From Odontocerum albicorne (taxonomy: Eukaryota; Arthropoda; Insecta; Trichoptera; Odontoceridae): 64,000 nucleotides of DNA. The notes beneath the pieces were generated by a model. It was not told where the DNA came from, searched no databases, and saw only the letters and a list, made by a program, of their open reading frames with translations. The stretch is taken from positions 40,329,852 through 40,393,851 of the forward strand of contig OX463849.1 of assembly GCA_949825065.1 (NCBI GenBank), read 5' to 3'. Made by a program: the position numbers and the translations under genes. Positions 49,491 to 61,285 of the stretch are shown one piece after another; position 1 is the first letter of the stretch, and every line of letters begins with the position of its first letter.

Positions 49491-51130
49491 ACAAAAGTGT
49501 ACTGCAATACCGCGCGTCACCGAGATGTAATATTATTTAAGGTATCAGTAATCTAGCTTTCGAGCTTAGAGTTTGCCGCAGAATCACGCTTGTGGGAACT
49601 TTTTGGCAACTCTACCGCGCGTTAAGAGGCACCAACACTTGCACACGTAGTCGGCGCGTGGGAGCATTGTTACCAATCGAACTTTTTATAACAGCGAATC
49701 GAATCTGTCTTTTGATGAACTAAATAAAAAATACGTGTGTTTTCAATATTTCTAAAAATGTATGTTAAATATTATTGACGAATCAACCAACTTTGTGGAT
49801 ACTCGTAATTAGGTTTCACAACTTATCAAGTTAAGAATTTTCGACGACGGAATTAAATTATTATCTGCTAAAATTTTTTTTTTCTTTTCCTTTCTTAAAT
49901 CTCGCCTACTCTCCAAGAATATGAAGAGTTAACTTTATAAACCTTGTTAAAACTTACTACGCATCAAAAACACTTGTTAAACTGGATGAAAGAATTTGCA
50001 AAACCATTGAGAGTTACAGGGAATTCTGCAGGTAACAAAGATCCGTTCTGTGTTGTAGGGTTGATGATGATAATGATCATGTCTATCACCGATAAGACAA
50101 ACTCTTTTTTTCATAAAGTTTAATGTTACCTTGATATTTTTTTCAATACGTTAATCAAATATTTAAAAATGCAAATTATATAACAATCTTAAAGAAATCT
50201 TACTTGTTGAAATAAACTATTAATTCAAATGAACCTCAGTCGCGACATATTGAAATACAGTGTTCCCACAAACTATTTTCAGAAATTCAATATCTGAACG
50301 TATCTATGGTTTCAATATTACCAATTCAAAGGAAATTCCAGATTCTGATTGTGAATGTAAAACCTCATTTCCTCTCTATTAGTCGGCCTGAAAATTATTC
50401 TCAAGAAGAGCTTATTACAATTACCCCTCCATTAGCACTGGTGAGCTATGATATCTCGCTGTAATTTCTTGTTATAATTTTTTTTTATAATATCTCGCTG
50501 TAATTAACAACCCGTTATTTTTTTGGGTGCCACAGTTATTCGAACTCTACATATCCAGGTGGAAAACAAACACCTTACAAAATAGGCCATGAAATTCGGT
50601 GAATAACTTCGGTGAATTTTTATATAAAAAAATAAAAAATGTTTTTACATAATAATGTAAATATTTTATTTTAGTACTTTTGTTCATTATAATTATCTGT
50701 AATTATAAATGTGACGATTTATATTATAAATTTCAAAAAAGACGACAAAAGAAACACTTAAAATAATCAAAATCAAAGTTTTAAAGCTCTCAAATAAGGG
50801 CTGTCCGATAAATTGTAAACATTTCGGGATAAATTATATCCATATTTTAATGAAATTGGAGAAATCGTCAACTAGGGATGAATAAAGATATAATTATTTT
50901 CTATAAATGAATAGCACGGAAACACTAGAATTCCTAAAATTTTGTAATGAATAGCACCTCTCAGTACTCCTTTTTGAGATTATAAAAGGTGCCGAGAATC
51001 AGGCAAAAATTCTAATGAAAATGTATTTTTCAATAGAACTAGACCATGAATATATATAAGGAAAAAAAAGTCGATAATTTTAATGAAAATAAGTAAAAAG
51101 ATTCACCGTGTTATTCTTCGAAACAATTTC
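49491..51130. other. No gene seen
   Basis: AT-rich non-coding DNA. 49500-49700 is somewhat less AT-rich (with GTACTGCAATACCGCGCG, GCACACGTAGTCGGCGCG) but has no coding frame. Confidence 0.5.
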
Positions 51131-51133
51131 CAT

Positions 51134-51350
51134 CTCACGAGGCACGACTTACCTTCGTGGTTTTGCGGAGATCGCGGGTTCGATTTCGTTGAAATCCATT
51201 TTTATTAAGATTTCTGGTATAAAGGTTTGACTTAAGGTTTCTTTATTATATTTCTGGGTGGCTGGAAGAGATTGCACCAAAGAAAGAAACCACCAAAGTG
51301 TATTAAAACAAGACCACAGTACTGTGTGCAACTTAAGTGGAATAAAAAAA
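51134..51350 (+). mobile_element. SINE-1 copy
   Basis: B box GATCGCGGGTTCGATTTC, then TGAAATCC, GGTTTGACTTAAGG, TTCTGGGTGGCTGGAAGAGA and a degenerate tail. Confidence 0.75.
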
Positions 51351-53114
51351 CATTGACAGTATTTACACTCAATGAGGATCAAGAAAATTATAAAAGAAAT
51401 ACAGAGGAATAAAAATCCAATTTTTAAAGAAAAACTTGTAATAATTTAAATAATCGACATATAATGATTTTGACGTAAAAAAATTCTATAGAACTTAAAA
51501 TAAATCAATAAGGACGTTTATGTACACATACCTATTTGAAAAATACGATTGTCGAAAGCTTATATAAAAAAATTACAGCTTCTCTAAAACCGTCGTGGGT
51601 TTAAAATACTTTCATACTTAAACATAAAGTTCTCGTTGATTAAACATTACTGGCAATCGTAAAATATTAACGAGCTTTGAAATATGCAAAAGTTTCACAT
51701 TTCAGCATATTGCTTATTTATTGCAAGCAATAAATAAATTTTATTTCATCTAAAATAAAATAAAAAATCATTAAAAGTTCAAGGTGATGTTTTAAAAAGT
51801 TCACTGAAAAGCTTTCCCTTTTTATTACTTACGAGTTAACAGATACTTAAAAAAAAATGTTTTTTTTAAAAGAATCCTAAAAAAGTCCGTCATCTTAATT
51901 TTGGATGAAATTTTTATTAAATAATTAAAAAAGTTTGGAAAATATAACAAGTTTAAAATGATTTTATTTTATGGAAATAATTTCAACTAAATGTTTAAAG
52001 AAAACGAATTTATTTAACCACAACGACGACCGTAATATGTAAAACTATTTAAAACAAATCTTAGTTGAGCCAAAATATTCAAGAATATATAAATAATGCT
52101 GAAAAAAGAAGGGTTTAGCTTATTCTATGCATTAAACATAAACTATAAATCTAAGAAAAAAAAATGCAAACTTGGTTACGATAAATATTATTTGTTATTT
52201 TCATTTAAATTATCTTGAAAACTTAAGCAGTTGATTATAATAACTAAAGAGGAAAACTTATGAATAGTCGAACAGACTTTACTGCAAAAGAAAAAAAAAG
52301 AAATTCCTCTTTTAGAGGAAAGAAAAAAATATTTTAGTACTAGGATTTTAGTTTGTACTTTGTATACTATATATTGAATACATATACTCGTAGTTTAAAA
52401 CTAGAGCTAACTAAGATACTAAAAAACAAATATAACGAATATTCTCGTCTTAAAGCAGACAAGGTACTAAAAATACTAATTTTATTGAATTTTTCATAAC
52501 TCTGTACTGAAAACAAAAAAATATTTATGATGTTAAAAAAACTCCAGTAAACTTTAAAAGTGGTTAATTTTAATATGAATAAACATATAAAAACTCGAAT
52601 GTAGTCATAAAAGTATTTTATTAGTTATTTTGTTAAAAACTCTTGTTTAACTAAGGTTTTTTTCTGAAAAATAAGAACAAAGGAAGCAACAGTTTACTCT
52701 AAGATAATGAAAAACCCGCCTCGCTTTTAAAGTTTTATAGAGTACTTAAATGTAATCCACGACTTTTCGGATCTAAATTCGTTATTTACATTCAGGACAA
52801 AACTTAAACCAAGTATTTTTGAAGGTAAATGTATTGTGGTATCACTTCCGTTTCTTTCTGCATTTAACAAAGAAAAACGTTAAAATCAACCCCCGTCGCT
52901 ATGCAAAGAAAAATAATTTATGAGTCAGACGGAAAAAAACGTATCAAAAAAATAACACAGGTTTTAATTGTGAAGCATGAATAAGGAAAAAATGTATTTC
53001 AAAGAAAAAAAAATATTGTCTTAATGAAGTAAAAACCCTTTTTGTGGAAAACTTATATTTTCTTTGTTCACTCTTGTCAGAAAGAGATGATTGAAATTGA
53101 AAAGGGAAACTTAC
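51351..53114. other. Probable intron, no exon recognised
   Basis: Very AT-rich. It lies downstream, on the minus strand, of the splice donor at 53114, so at least part of it should be intron of that gene. I could not identify a following exon here or further left. Confidence 0.4.
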
Positions 53115-53199
53115 CTTTTTGATAGTAGATCCGCTTTAACGTCACGACACCACCACTTCTAACTACCGAATGGCGATCAGCTACGGTTCGCTACAAAAC
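53115..53199 (-). other. Probable non-coding first exon (5' leader)
   Basis: Minus strand. Starts about 30 bp after the TATA box at 53223-53229 and ends AAAAAG at 53115, immediately before GTAAGT, a near-ideal splice donor. The leader has no ATG, is far less AT-rich than the surroundings, and contains GTGGTGGTGTCGTGACG. Typical of an insect or crustacean gene whose start codon is in exon 2. The gene itself is not identified because no coding exon was found to the left. Confidence 0.5.
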
Positions 53200-53310
53200 G
53201 CCGTAGCGCTCTCTACGCCAGGTTTTATACTTCTTTCCTCTTCCCACGTCAACGTTTTCAGCCAATAGGATTGGTTGAAAATAGCGCCAAGGTATATTCA
53301 AACCAATCGT
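53200..53310 (-). promoter_or_regulatory. TATA/CCAAT promoter
   Basis: Minus strand: TATAAAA at 53223-53229, preceded upstream by a CCAAT box (complement of ATTGG, 53270-53274) and two inverted CCAAT boxes (53262-53266 and 53303-53307). The CCAAT pair forms the palindromic cluster AACCAATCCTATTGGCT. The whole 53120-53480 interval is G+C- and CpG-enriched against about 70% AT flanks. Canonical arrangement for NF-Y plus TATA driven polymerase II initiation. Confidence 0.55.
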
Positions 53311-55556
53311 GCAACAAATGTCTGGAAAGGGATGAAACGAGAATATCCGGTGGGAAAGACGTAGGAGTTATATGCGCGGAAAAGAGATAGATTTGTTTTG
53401 TACAGGGAAAATTTTCCACTCGTCACCTAAGCTAGGTAAACTAGGGCAACGCTGAAAAGATTGCGCTGGGCGAGGTCGGATTTGAAAATGTTAAAGAAAA
53501 TTATTTTACATCCCCTGCATTGAATATTACAAATATAAAAATGATCTTAAATATCTAATGTTAATGGTTTTCAATGTATAAATTTTCTTTTTCAACGCGA
53601 AACAATAAAACACTCATACGTATGAGAAATAAAAATATCATATTTCCTCGATTCCATGAAATTCTATATCACTTTTGTTTACATAAATTTCATACGAGCG
53701 TTACTGTATCATTTGGTCGTTTTTTTACTTTTATATACTCGTAATATATAGTTTGAAATAAAATGAGGACAAAGTGTGTTTAAAATATATTCATATGAAT
53801 AAATATCTCACCGGTTGATACTCATAATATTGGAAAAAAAAGGAATTAAATTTATCATTGTATTTCTGTTATTTATGGAACTTGATACAAAAACACTTAT
53901 CGTTTTGATATTTTTTTTATAATGCGAGATATAATTTTTCAATTGGCATTCTAAAATTAAAAAAGTGAAATATGATATTGTTAATTATGAATATTCAGGA
54001 TCCAACAAACCAGGCCATCGATTGCCCGGGTCTGGAAACTATGAGATAAATATATACTAGTATTCCTAGTTTCAGTTCAAATATGAATTCATTTTCATCT
54101 GATTTCAGACAATTTTCACAAGATTCAATAAATATTATATACAATGGAATGTGTAAAAAAAATAAAACAGCACTCATTTCAATAAAACATCCTACAAAGC
54201 ATTTTAAATGATTAAGAGAAAATCTTGAAAACATATTTGATATTTTCTTATACTTTTTTTAGAAAATACGTTTAAAAGGATGATTTAAATTGTTTACTTA
54301 TAATTTCAATACAATAAATTGGATTAAAATTGTTTATTTTTGGGTTCTGCAACTAGAAATTTTTGATAGTCAATCTTTAATAGATTAAAAATGAATTTGA
54401 ACATTATTCGTACAGTTCTTTTTATAATTATTTAATATTTTCGACATTTAAGTATACTTATAAATTTGAGTGCCACTTGCCAGTGACGAGTATAATAGAA
54501 GATACATATACAAAGTGGGGAATTAAGCTACTTGTCGTTAATGCCATCGGAGGTGACAATGAGTAACACTTGTTAATAAACGTAGTCTGTTGCATATAGG
54601 GCAAAGATTTTCAGTAGATGAATCATTTTTCCATTGAGTCCCTGAAAACAAGCAACAGTTCTACACCATTCGTTTCAATCTTCTGCCATTTACTCTCAAG
54701 CATGCTGAGCATTTATTATATATTTCTGAGTGTATCATGCAGTACAGTTTAATTTATATTTGTTTCGTTTACGCATCATGTTTTGTTTGGTCCTGTGTAA
54801 GTTTACCAAAGAGGATATTTCTTGAGTCCGAATTCAGGCGTGCAAGTTTCATCTTCAGACCAATGCAATCGAGGTCTTGACATCAAAATTGTGATGCAAC
54901 AGTAGTTTGAGCTGCTTAAAATTTCATGGTTTTTTGCTAACATTGAATAATTTTCAAAGACGAATAGAATCTTTATTTAATGATACTTACGTTATTATTC
55001 TTTAAGATGTTATTTGTTTGTATACTTAGAGAAAATATGGTGCAATGATTGATTTGTAGAGTGGACTATTAAAAAAATTTGTAAGGTTGCCAACTGTTCC
55101 AAAAATATCAAATAATATTCCACAAATCTTTACTATATTCCTTTTGTTGTGGTTTTCCCCTATTACTAAATTTGGGTGGATCGAACCTCGACAAATTATA
55201 TCTCTCTCTGATATCTTATGAAATTACACGAGTATTCTATGAAATCATTGATTGACCTGGTTTTATATAGATAAACTGGGAAGTCTGAGCATCATTCTGT
55301 TATTTGTCATTAAGTTTTTTGTTTTGCTTTGAGTCTGTCATAAGAGATAATTCGATAATTTTTTGGTAGTTCTTTCTCAAACAAACATCAATATTACGCT
55401 TAAAAATCATGTATTTATTACCATCGTATACTGTATAACATTTTCTTTATAAATATAATAACTTGGTGACCTTATTAGAAATTCTCTCAAACCAAAAAAA
55501 TAAGTTTTAAAAGGCTTTGGATGAGTACAAGAAAGACACTTTTAAAAAAAAAAAGA
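53311..55556. other. No gene seen
   Basis: AT-rich intergenic DNA upstream of the minus-strand promoter. The minus-strand frame at 53995-54234 is hydrophobic and unrecognised. Confidence 0.45.
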
Positions 55557-55640
55557 GGTTCAAACGGGAATCACACCCGTAATCTCCAGATGGTCAGTTG
55601 GTTAAATACCTATCACAAAACTTATCCATCAGAAACACAA
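55557..55640 (-). repeat. tRNA-like segment with T-run
   Basis: The minus strand has a T-arm-like ACGGG/CCCGT stem around TGTGATT, preceded by CCATCTGGAGATT and followed by TTGAACCTC and a run of 11 or more T, as in a polymerase III terminator. The acceptor stem and anticodon arm do not pair well. A SINE head or tRNA pseudogene is more likely than a working tRNA. Confidence 0.35.
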
Positions 55641-56064
55641 GAATGCCCTAAAACACATCCATAAAGATTAGTATACAGGTACACGTTCTATCAGGAACAC
55701 AAGGATGCCACAAAATGCTTTACCCAAATCGGTCATCAACTTTATCGAAATCGTAACGACCCAATTCCGAGACAATCTACGGCTGTTTTTATCATTTGAG
55801 ATAAAGTAACTGTTCAATTTCTTTCTACTTATATGTTTCGGTGGAAGTGGATGGTCAGTGAACGTAAACTTACACCAATGGATGTACTCAGTCACTAAAG
55901 TAATCAGTTAATACTATATATACTACAGTGCTGAGTGGTAATAGTCATTTGTGAAAATTTACTTCCACTGCTCGTCATGCTTTGCATTATAATATGCGAG
56001 ACTTGAGTGTCGAGTCCAAATGTCATAACTCTTGAGTTGCTGCAATAAATAATAATGTTATTTG
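55641..56064. other. No gene seen
   Basis: Contains the words ATCAGAAACACAAGAATGCC and ATCAGGAACACAAGGATGCC about 60 bp apart, a short duplication. No gene. Confidence 0.5.
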
Positions 56065-56089
56065 AAAGGTGTTTTTATCTTTTTATTTA

Positions 56090-56376
56090 AAATTTGACAG
56101 ATTAGAGGCCCTAGACATTTCTAAGTCAGTACATCGGTCCGAACATCTGTTGAACAGTTATATCCCAAAAATCTCTCCGCTTTTTGCCGAAATCCTCCCA
56201 TACCTCCCACACCCCTCAGCCCCCAACCGTTGAAGCGTGTATATCGGTACCAGTTCGAACTGCATTTAGTCTTGTTTGTACTCCCCTGAAGATGAAGTGA
56301 AAGACTTGAAACCGGTAGGGTTATACCGTCACAAAAAAGTGGAATAAACAGTGTTTGATAAAAATAAATTACAATA
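56090..56376 (+). mobile_element. Foldback family relative: single arm plus spacer
   Basis: Matches the reverse complement of 24124-24405: spacer with AATTTCTAAGTCAGTAC-like and CCTCAGCCCCCAACC sequence, then the arm CCCTGAAGATGAAGTGAAAG, ACTTGAAACCGGTAGGG, and the end GTTTGATAAAAATAAATTAC. The second arm and the 40-bp end motif are missing. In the core, stem II is AAGT/ACTT here against AGGT/ACCT at 24 kb. Confidence 0.8.
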
Positions 56377-56587
56377 TAAATCTGTTATTTTCAAACAAAC
56401 ATTAGTAAAACTTTATATTCACTGTACAAACCACTCTGACAAATATAACGGTAACAACAAAAATATGACAAGTAATGCTTTGTTTAGTAATTTATTATCA
56501 ACTCTAGAAACATTTGTTTTAGAAATTATAAAAGACAACTCTAATTCGCCAAGTAGAATTATGTCTTGTTAAATATTTGTTTGACGC

Positions 56588-56672
56588 ACATAAGCTTAAA
56601 TCAAGAGTACATTGATTAAGTCCGTACGATACCAACGGACCACCCTCATGACACCGGACCTTCCCTTAAATA
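56588..56672 (+). repeat. Dispersed repeat R3, copy 2
   Basis: Ordered matches to 38868-38950, including GTACATTGATTAA, CCACCCTCATGAC and CGGACCTTCCC. Confidence 0.6.
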
Positions 56673-57608
56673 TGTTCAAAACTCGGATCCTATTTATCAA
56701 TGGCAAGACAACAAACCACCAGACTATTGCTAGAGGCAATGGTGCCTCTGATATTTGAGTAGATAAAATAATAAGTAGGATAATAAATTCAACCGGGTTG
56801 GATTATAAAAACCAGGGTCAAAAATATTCTTCACAGTATAAAATAATATTCTTAACTTCTTAAATTAAATTTTAACAACTGTTTTATGATTAATAAATTT
56901 CCCTCTATTCGTGCGGTTTCAATAAGTTTGATTGCCCCACATATTAGTGAATGTTGAGATATTCGATTTAATGTGGTGGTATTAAATAAACAACAGGTAT
57001 TGGAAGAGAGCATTAGTTTATATAATATTGAATTATTTTAATCTTTTATATGAAAACTTAATAATCTTTTGATTTAGAATAATATAACGTTTTTGAAAAA
57101 TCTAGTGCAATAGAAAAAAAAATAATCACCGAAAACCTTTACTTCAAATGAATTTGAGTAAATATTTAACTCTTTTGAAACTCTAAAGAAACTAATTAAA
57201 GATGTTGATCGCAAAATGGAACGAAACGTGGAAGTTAATTTAAACCAGGTTCAACGTATTAACTGCAACAGAATAATAATGTGCGAGGAAAAGAAGAAAA
57301 TCCGACATTAATATGTTGCCAAAAAAACAACTTAGTAATAATTCAAACTTGTTTTATTTTTTTACTGATTAAGATAAAACATTGTTCGTCGAATTCAAAC
57401 TTTTTTTTTACTGATTGAGATACAAAATTGGTTTAATTCTGAATTTGTATCATTATAATAAAAGAAAAAAAAAACCTTCCCATTACCGAACCAATTTTTT
57501 TATTGAATTCTTTTTTTCGATTAGTGCGGAAATTTTCAAGTAAAAATTGACTTCACTAATCGACGATCGATAAACTATCCTTTTTTTATTTGAGTTTGGC
57601 GTTTAATG
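56673..57608. other. No gene seen
   Basis: AT-rich. Confidence 0.5.
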
Positions 57609-57611
57609 ATT

Positions 57612-57708
57612 TACGAAACCTCGATTGTACGAGTATATACATGTCTGTTGGTGTGTATTTCCGAAACCTCGATTGTACGAGTACATACGTGTCTGTTGGT
57701 GCCTATTT
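57612..57708. repeat. Tandem duplication, 2 x 48 bp
   Basis: CGAAACCTCGATTGTACGAG followed by a similar run ending GTGTCTGTTGGTG occurs twice in a row with three or four differences. A frame crosses it but is unrecognised. Confidence 0.85.
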
Positions 57709-58474
57709 TTTAAAATTGAAGTCCGGTTTTCCTTTATCGCCTCTTGAACATCTTTCTTGTTTTTTTTTTATTTTCACCCATCAAAAGTGTTCTTCGAAAT
57801 TGTAGTCATTAATAAATATAACAAAAAAACGTTTGAAATTTTAACAATTTTAATAAATATTTATTAAATGTTTTCAGGTATTACTTGAAATAATGAGGCA
57901 AAAAATATTTCTAGTGGGTCAGAAGTAAGTATGTAACAATACGTTTCCCAGGTTGTGCTGTTTTTTTTATTTATTGACCGTTTTGCACAGATTTATCCTG
58001 TTACACGAAGTTTAATAGTTTATTCGCAAGGAAGTGTATCAGCCAAGATTCTTCTCATTATGTAGAACGATGCTGAAAATATTCGTATATCCACAGTGTC
58101 ACTTAGTTATTCCAATATCTCTGTGCCGTGCGAGACTGATTATTCGATCACAAGCCCCGGTATTCGTTCATAAGTTAGTATATAGAACAGTGTGATTTCT
58201 AGCACGGCTCTATTTATCAGACGTATATAAACCTAGTGCTTCTATATCGTGGCATAGTTAAAACTATATTGAAGAACTTTGTATAGCAATATCGCGATGT
58301 ATTCTTGCCTTCTTGTTTCGAGGCTTCTATAATTGTACACCGTGAAAAGTTCAACATATTGCGCATACTTTGGGTAATCACCCTTGGTTTTGTACCTAGA
58401 TATCAGAGCATTTTCTTAGATTTGTTTTAAAGTATTCTTACATTAGAGTTGAGGAGGAACCCAAACTATTGGGG
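57709..58474. other. No gene seen; possible promoter-like TATA
   Basis: Includes GTATATAAACC near 58226 on the plus strand, upstream of the ankyrin-type gene, and GTAAGT at 58549 and 58614. A 5' leader exon is possible but unproven. Confidence 0.3.
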
Positions 58475-58520
58475 CGTATTCTAATTAGGTTCTAATTAAA
58501 TTGAACCTAATTAGAATACG
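58475..58520. repeat. Perfect 18-bp inverted repeat
   Basis: CGTATTCTAATTAGGTTC (58475-58492) and its exact complement (58503-58520) around a 10-nt AT loop. Confidence 0.97.
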
Positions 58521-58611
58521 TGTTATATAATACAATAAAGTGTTTAATGTAAGTTTACTCATTCAAGCGTTTTTGAGCTCTTGAAAGCTGTTTGGTGGAA
58601 ATAGAAAACAC

Positions 58612-58955
58612 AATGTAAGTCATCGTCGATGCTGGGTCTCGTAGTCAAGGATACCCTCGCCATTTCAACGTCAATTTAGTTGGAAAGCGAAGCTGTGCCG
58701 TTGATTTTTTCGTTTATATCTTCTTTTTTCTCATATTTAAGTGAGTGAGACGTTGCCCACCAGCAAATTCACCGGTCATACTGCTGTACTGAATCCGATG
58801 GTACATCTAATGTGATATGATCGTAACATAAAAACATGTTTTTTTCTCATTTTTTTCATAGAATAAATAGATATATACCCCCGAATACTAGACGGAAAAA
58901 ATGTCTGTGTAATTAAAAGGATAGCACAGCGCGGAGTTCCGACAATAAAAGTATA
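58612..58955 (-). mobile_element. SINE-2 copy, minus strand
   Basis: Reverse-oriented relative of 48355 and 49150: shares GATGCTGGGTCTCGTAGTCA, GAGTGAGACGTTGCCCACCA, CTGAATCCGATGG and CCCCCGAATACTAGACGG. The head end (right) is decayed. Confidence 0.7.
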
Positions 58956-59773
58956 TTAAGGGAAGATACGGGTGTTTGCAGAACATCTTACAGTAGACAC
59001 CGAAGAACAAGACGATTAGAAAGACGATATTTATAACATGGGAAATACCAAATTTTATCACATGGCTCATTGAAAACTGAACTCTTTCTTCTTTATTTTA
59101 AATAAGAGCTGCGGTCTGTTATCATGAGGCCTGCCTCTCTTGAAACGTTGACTCCCAGCTATCCTTCCTTCATTTTGGAGGTTTTCGTGGGAAACGACTG
59201 ATAGCGGTCATTTTATGCATTTCCATGTAGGGAATCCATGTGGTGTCGCCTATCTTTTCCTCTTCTGGCTTTGTTATTTTTTAACTATTGTTATTCTCAT
59301 GTATTTATTATTTAATGACAAAAATACATAACCTTTAGTTTAACATTCATAAAATGACATACCGTTGAATTGTAAGTAAATTATGACGTAACTGATACCA
59401 GATTAAGATAGCAAAATGATATCTACAATTTGCTTCCTTGCAAATATAAAAATTACGCTCATCAATCACTGTGCTTTAGACTATATCAGTAATCATACAA
59501 ATTTTGAGCGTTGCGTTTTGTTAAACTTTAATTTCATTTAAATGATACACTATATTAATCTTATTGAATTTTCAAACGACGAAATCTTATTTTTCTTTAT
59601 AATAAAACGTACCTGAAATATTGTGATAGCAAAAAGTTCCTTCATAAAACCACGTTATTCCAATTAAAATTCAATTACTACTATTTTCTAAGTTTTATTG
59701 TTTGTGAATTGGATACATCTTAAAAGTGCTTTTTTTTTAGATTTAAATATTTATCTCTAACAATTATATTGAA
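58956..59773. other. Region upstream of the ankyrin-type gene
   Basis: AT-rich. A polypyrimidine tract and TTTTTTTTAG end at 59740, just 33 bp before the start codon. That could be an acceptor for a spliced 5' leader, which would place the transcription start further left. Confidence 0.4.
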
Positions 59774-60051
59774 ATGTCTGAAAGCAGTTCAAAATCGTCC
59801 GACAGTGAAGATGATAAACTCCTTGTTTCTAATGAACAAAGTAAAAATACCTATTCATTACTCAACGAGATAAATACAAAAAATTGTGAAACTGAAATGG
59901 AGCCTTTTGAAGTGGAAGAGCAGAACGTTGAAGAAAGGCCTGGAAACAACTTATTAAACAGTCGTGTTCCTTTAACAGATAAACCACAAACGACCAAAAA
60001 TACAGATATTTTGGACAGTGCTGAAGTCAATGACTTGGAGTGGACGCAACG
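59774..60051 (+). CDS. Ankyrin-repeat protein, first coding exon
   Basis: First coding exon of a spliced gene. The ATG at 59774 (context GAAATGT) is preceded in frame by a TAA at 59744. The 92 complete codons plus two bases encode an acidic, Ser- and Glu-rich, hydrophilic and probably disordered N-terminus (MSESSSKSSDSEDDKLLVS; MEPFEVEEQNVEERPG), with no signal peptide or membrane segment. The exon ends WTQ plus CG; the donor is CG/GTGAAT at 60052, phase 2. Without splicing the frame stops at once (CGG TGA). Joining to the acceptor at 63825 restores Arg (CG+T) and continues into ankyrin sequence, which is the reason for linking the two. The Ser-Asp-Ser-Glu-Asp run looks like a casein kinase 2 target (inference). 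Further short exons between the two cannot be excluded. Confidence 0.7.
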
Positions 60052-60363
60052 GTGAATACTTTTTTTTTTTACTTCTCTATTTTCAATTATATTTGGTAAT
60101 CCTACAATATCTATGTCCCTATCACCTGCATCAAGTTCTGTCACCAGGCTTATCCTGTGCCATTTAATTTTTTTTGTTTTTTTTTTCACATATAACATTA
60201 TCATGCGAGTACATTTGGTGGACTCCAATCAACCAGCAATTGTTTCAAAAATACTACTGGTAACCATGTCTTAAACGTAGAAAAAGAAAATTATATTTAA
60301 GAAAACGTAACCAAAATTAATATAAAAAATATATCTTGATGAAAATAGGAATTAGGATGGGAA

Positions 60364-60870
60364 TTATATGAAAGTCAAAGACGAGGAATGTTTTAAAATA
60401 AATAATGTTTCTTTAGTTTTTTTTATTGATGAGGCTGAACGACATCTGATTGAGTAAGGAAGATCGATCCAAAGTCGAGCCGATTGAACCGTAAAAGGTG
60501 AAGTGTATACTAATGTGCGATGAGTTGGTATATTAAGGATTCTGCTGTCACAAGATTGAAGACCATGATTAGAAATTAATTTTAATTTTTCACGAAGGCA
60601 TTGAGAACAACAGTTCAATACTCCACAAAGGATTGACAGAAAGTGCTAATTTTTTTACTGTCCTTTTTTAAGCAATTAGAGACTGGAACGATATTCAGAT
60701 ATTTGATTATATTTTTTAGTTTAATAATAACTGAGGATAGTTCAAAATTTCAAAAAGGGTTGACGGAAAGTGCAGATATTTTGCTGTCCATTTTTAAACG
60801 ATTGGAGACTGGAACGATAATCGGATATTTGATTATATTTTTAAGTTGAATAATAAACCGAATGCAAACA
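60364..60870 (-). pseudogene. LINE 3' end with internal 127-bp duplication
   Basis: Minus strand. The right part reads RFIIQLKNIIKYPIIVPVSN, then RLKMDSKISALSV, matching the 'RFIxxLKKYDHIxPVSxxLKWLPI..R..LHALS' region after the RT domain. The same segment appears again 127 bp further along (IIKLKNIIKYLNIVPVSNCL, with a frame change). Downstream are KLKLISNHGLQSCDSRILNI, PTHRTLVYTSPFTVQS and ARLWIDLPYSIRCRS, the family's final block. The gene is 5'-truncated, frameshifted and sits antisense in the intron of the host gene. Confidence 0.7.
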
Positions 60871-60976
60871 TTTTATAGCGTGTCTAGTCTATCCAACAAC
60901 TTTGACAACCGATCAAAAATTTTAACGGATAATGAACGTCTCACTACGAGTATAATAATAATAATTAAAGAATAAT

Positions 60977-61040
60977 ATGTTGTTTATAGTTAAGGCATTA
61001 ACGTTGTGGAGGTATAAATGTTTGATAAAAATAAATTACA
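60977..61040 (+). mobile_element. Foldback retroelement, 64-bp copy
   Basis: The end motif (TTGTTTATAGTTAAGGCATT, then AACGTTGTGGAGG) is joined directly to the opposite end (TGTTTGATAAAAATAAATTA). Perfect 14-bp target duplication AATTAAAGAATAAT at 60963-60976 and 61041-61054. Lies in the intron of the ankyrin-type gene. Confidence 0.88.
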
Positions 61041-61059
61041 AATTAAAGAATAATTTACA

Positions 61060-61285
61060 TAACGTCGTTTCGAGACTAGCTTTTCTTCAAGGATACTCTT
61101 ATTCAGAGTTCGAATCCACTATTATTGACAGATTAAAAATATTACAAACAAAAAGTTGAGTGTAAGAATAGGAATATGGTGGCTAGAGTTTCTCCGCATC
61201 TGTATATTTTATGGAAAACATATTTGGCAAGAAATTCGCAGAAAACTTACCGAAAGATGACGAACTACTCAGAAACCTTTGCGGA
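61060..61285 (+). repeat. Dispersed repeat R1, copy in intron
   Basis: Ordered matches to 42095-42350: a TTCTTCAAGG block, CGAATCCACTATTATTGACA, GTTGAGTGTAAGAATAG and GGATCTTCTGATATGTGA. It leads directly into the minisatellite. Confidence 0.6.

Noticed and set aside
53995..54234. 79-codon minus-strand hydrophobic frame upstream of the promoter
   Set aside because: No splice context, domain or composition bias beyond AT-rich chance frames.
55557..55640. Functional tRNA gene with polymerase III terminator
   Set aside because: The T arm pairs and a T-run follows, but the anticodon and acceptor stems do not form.
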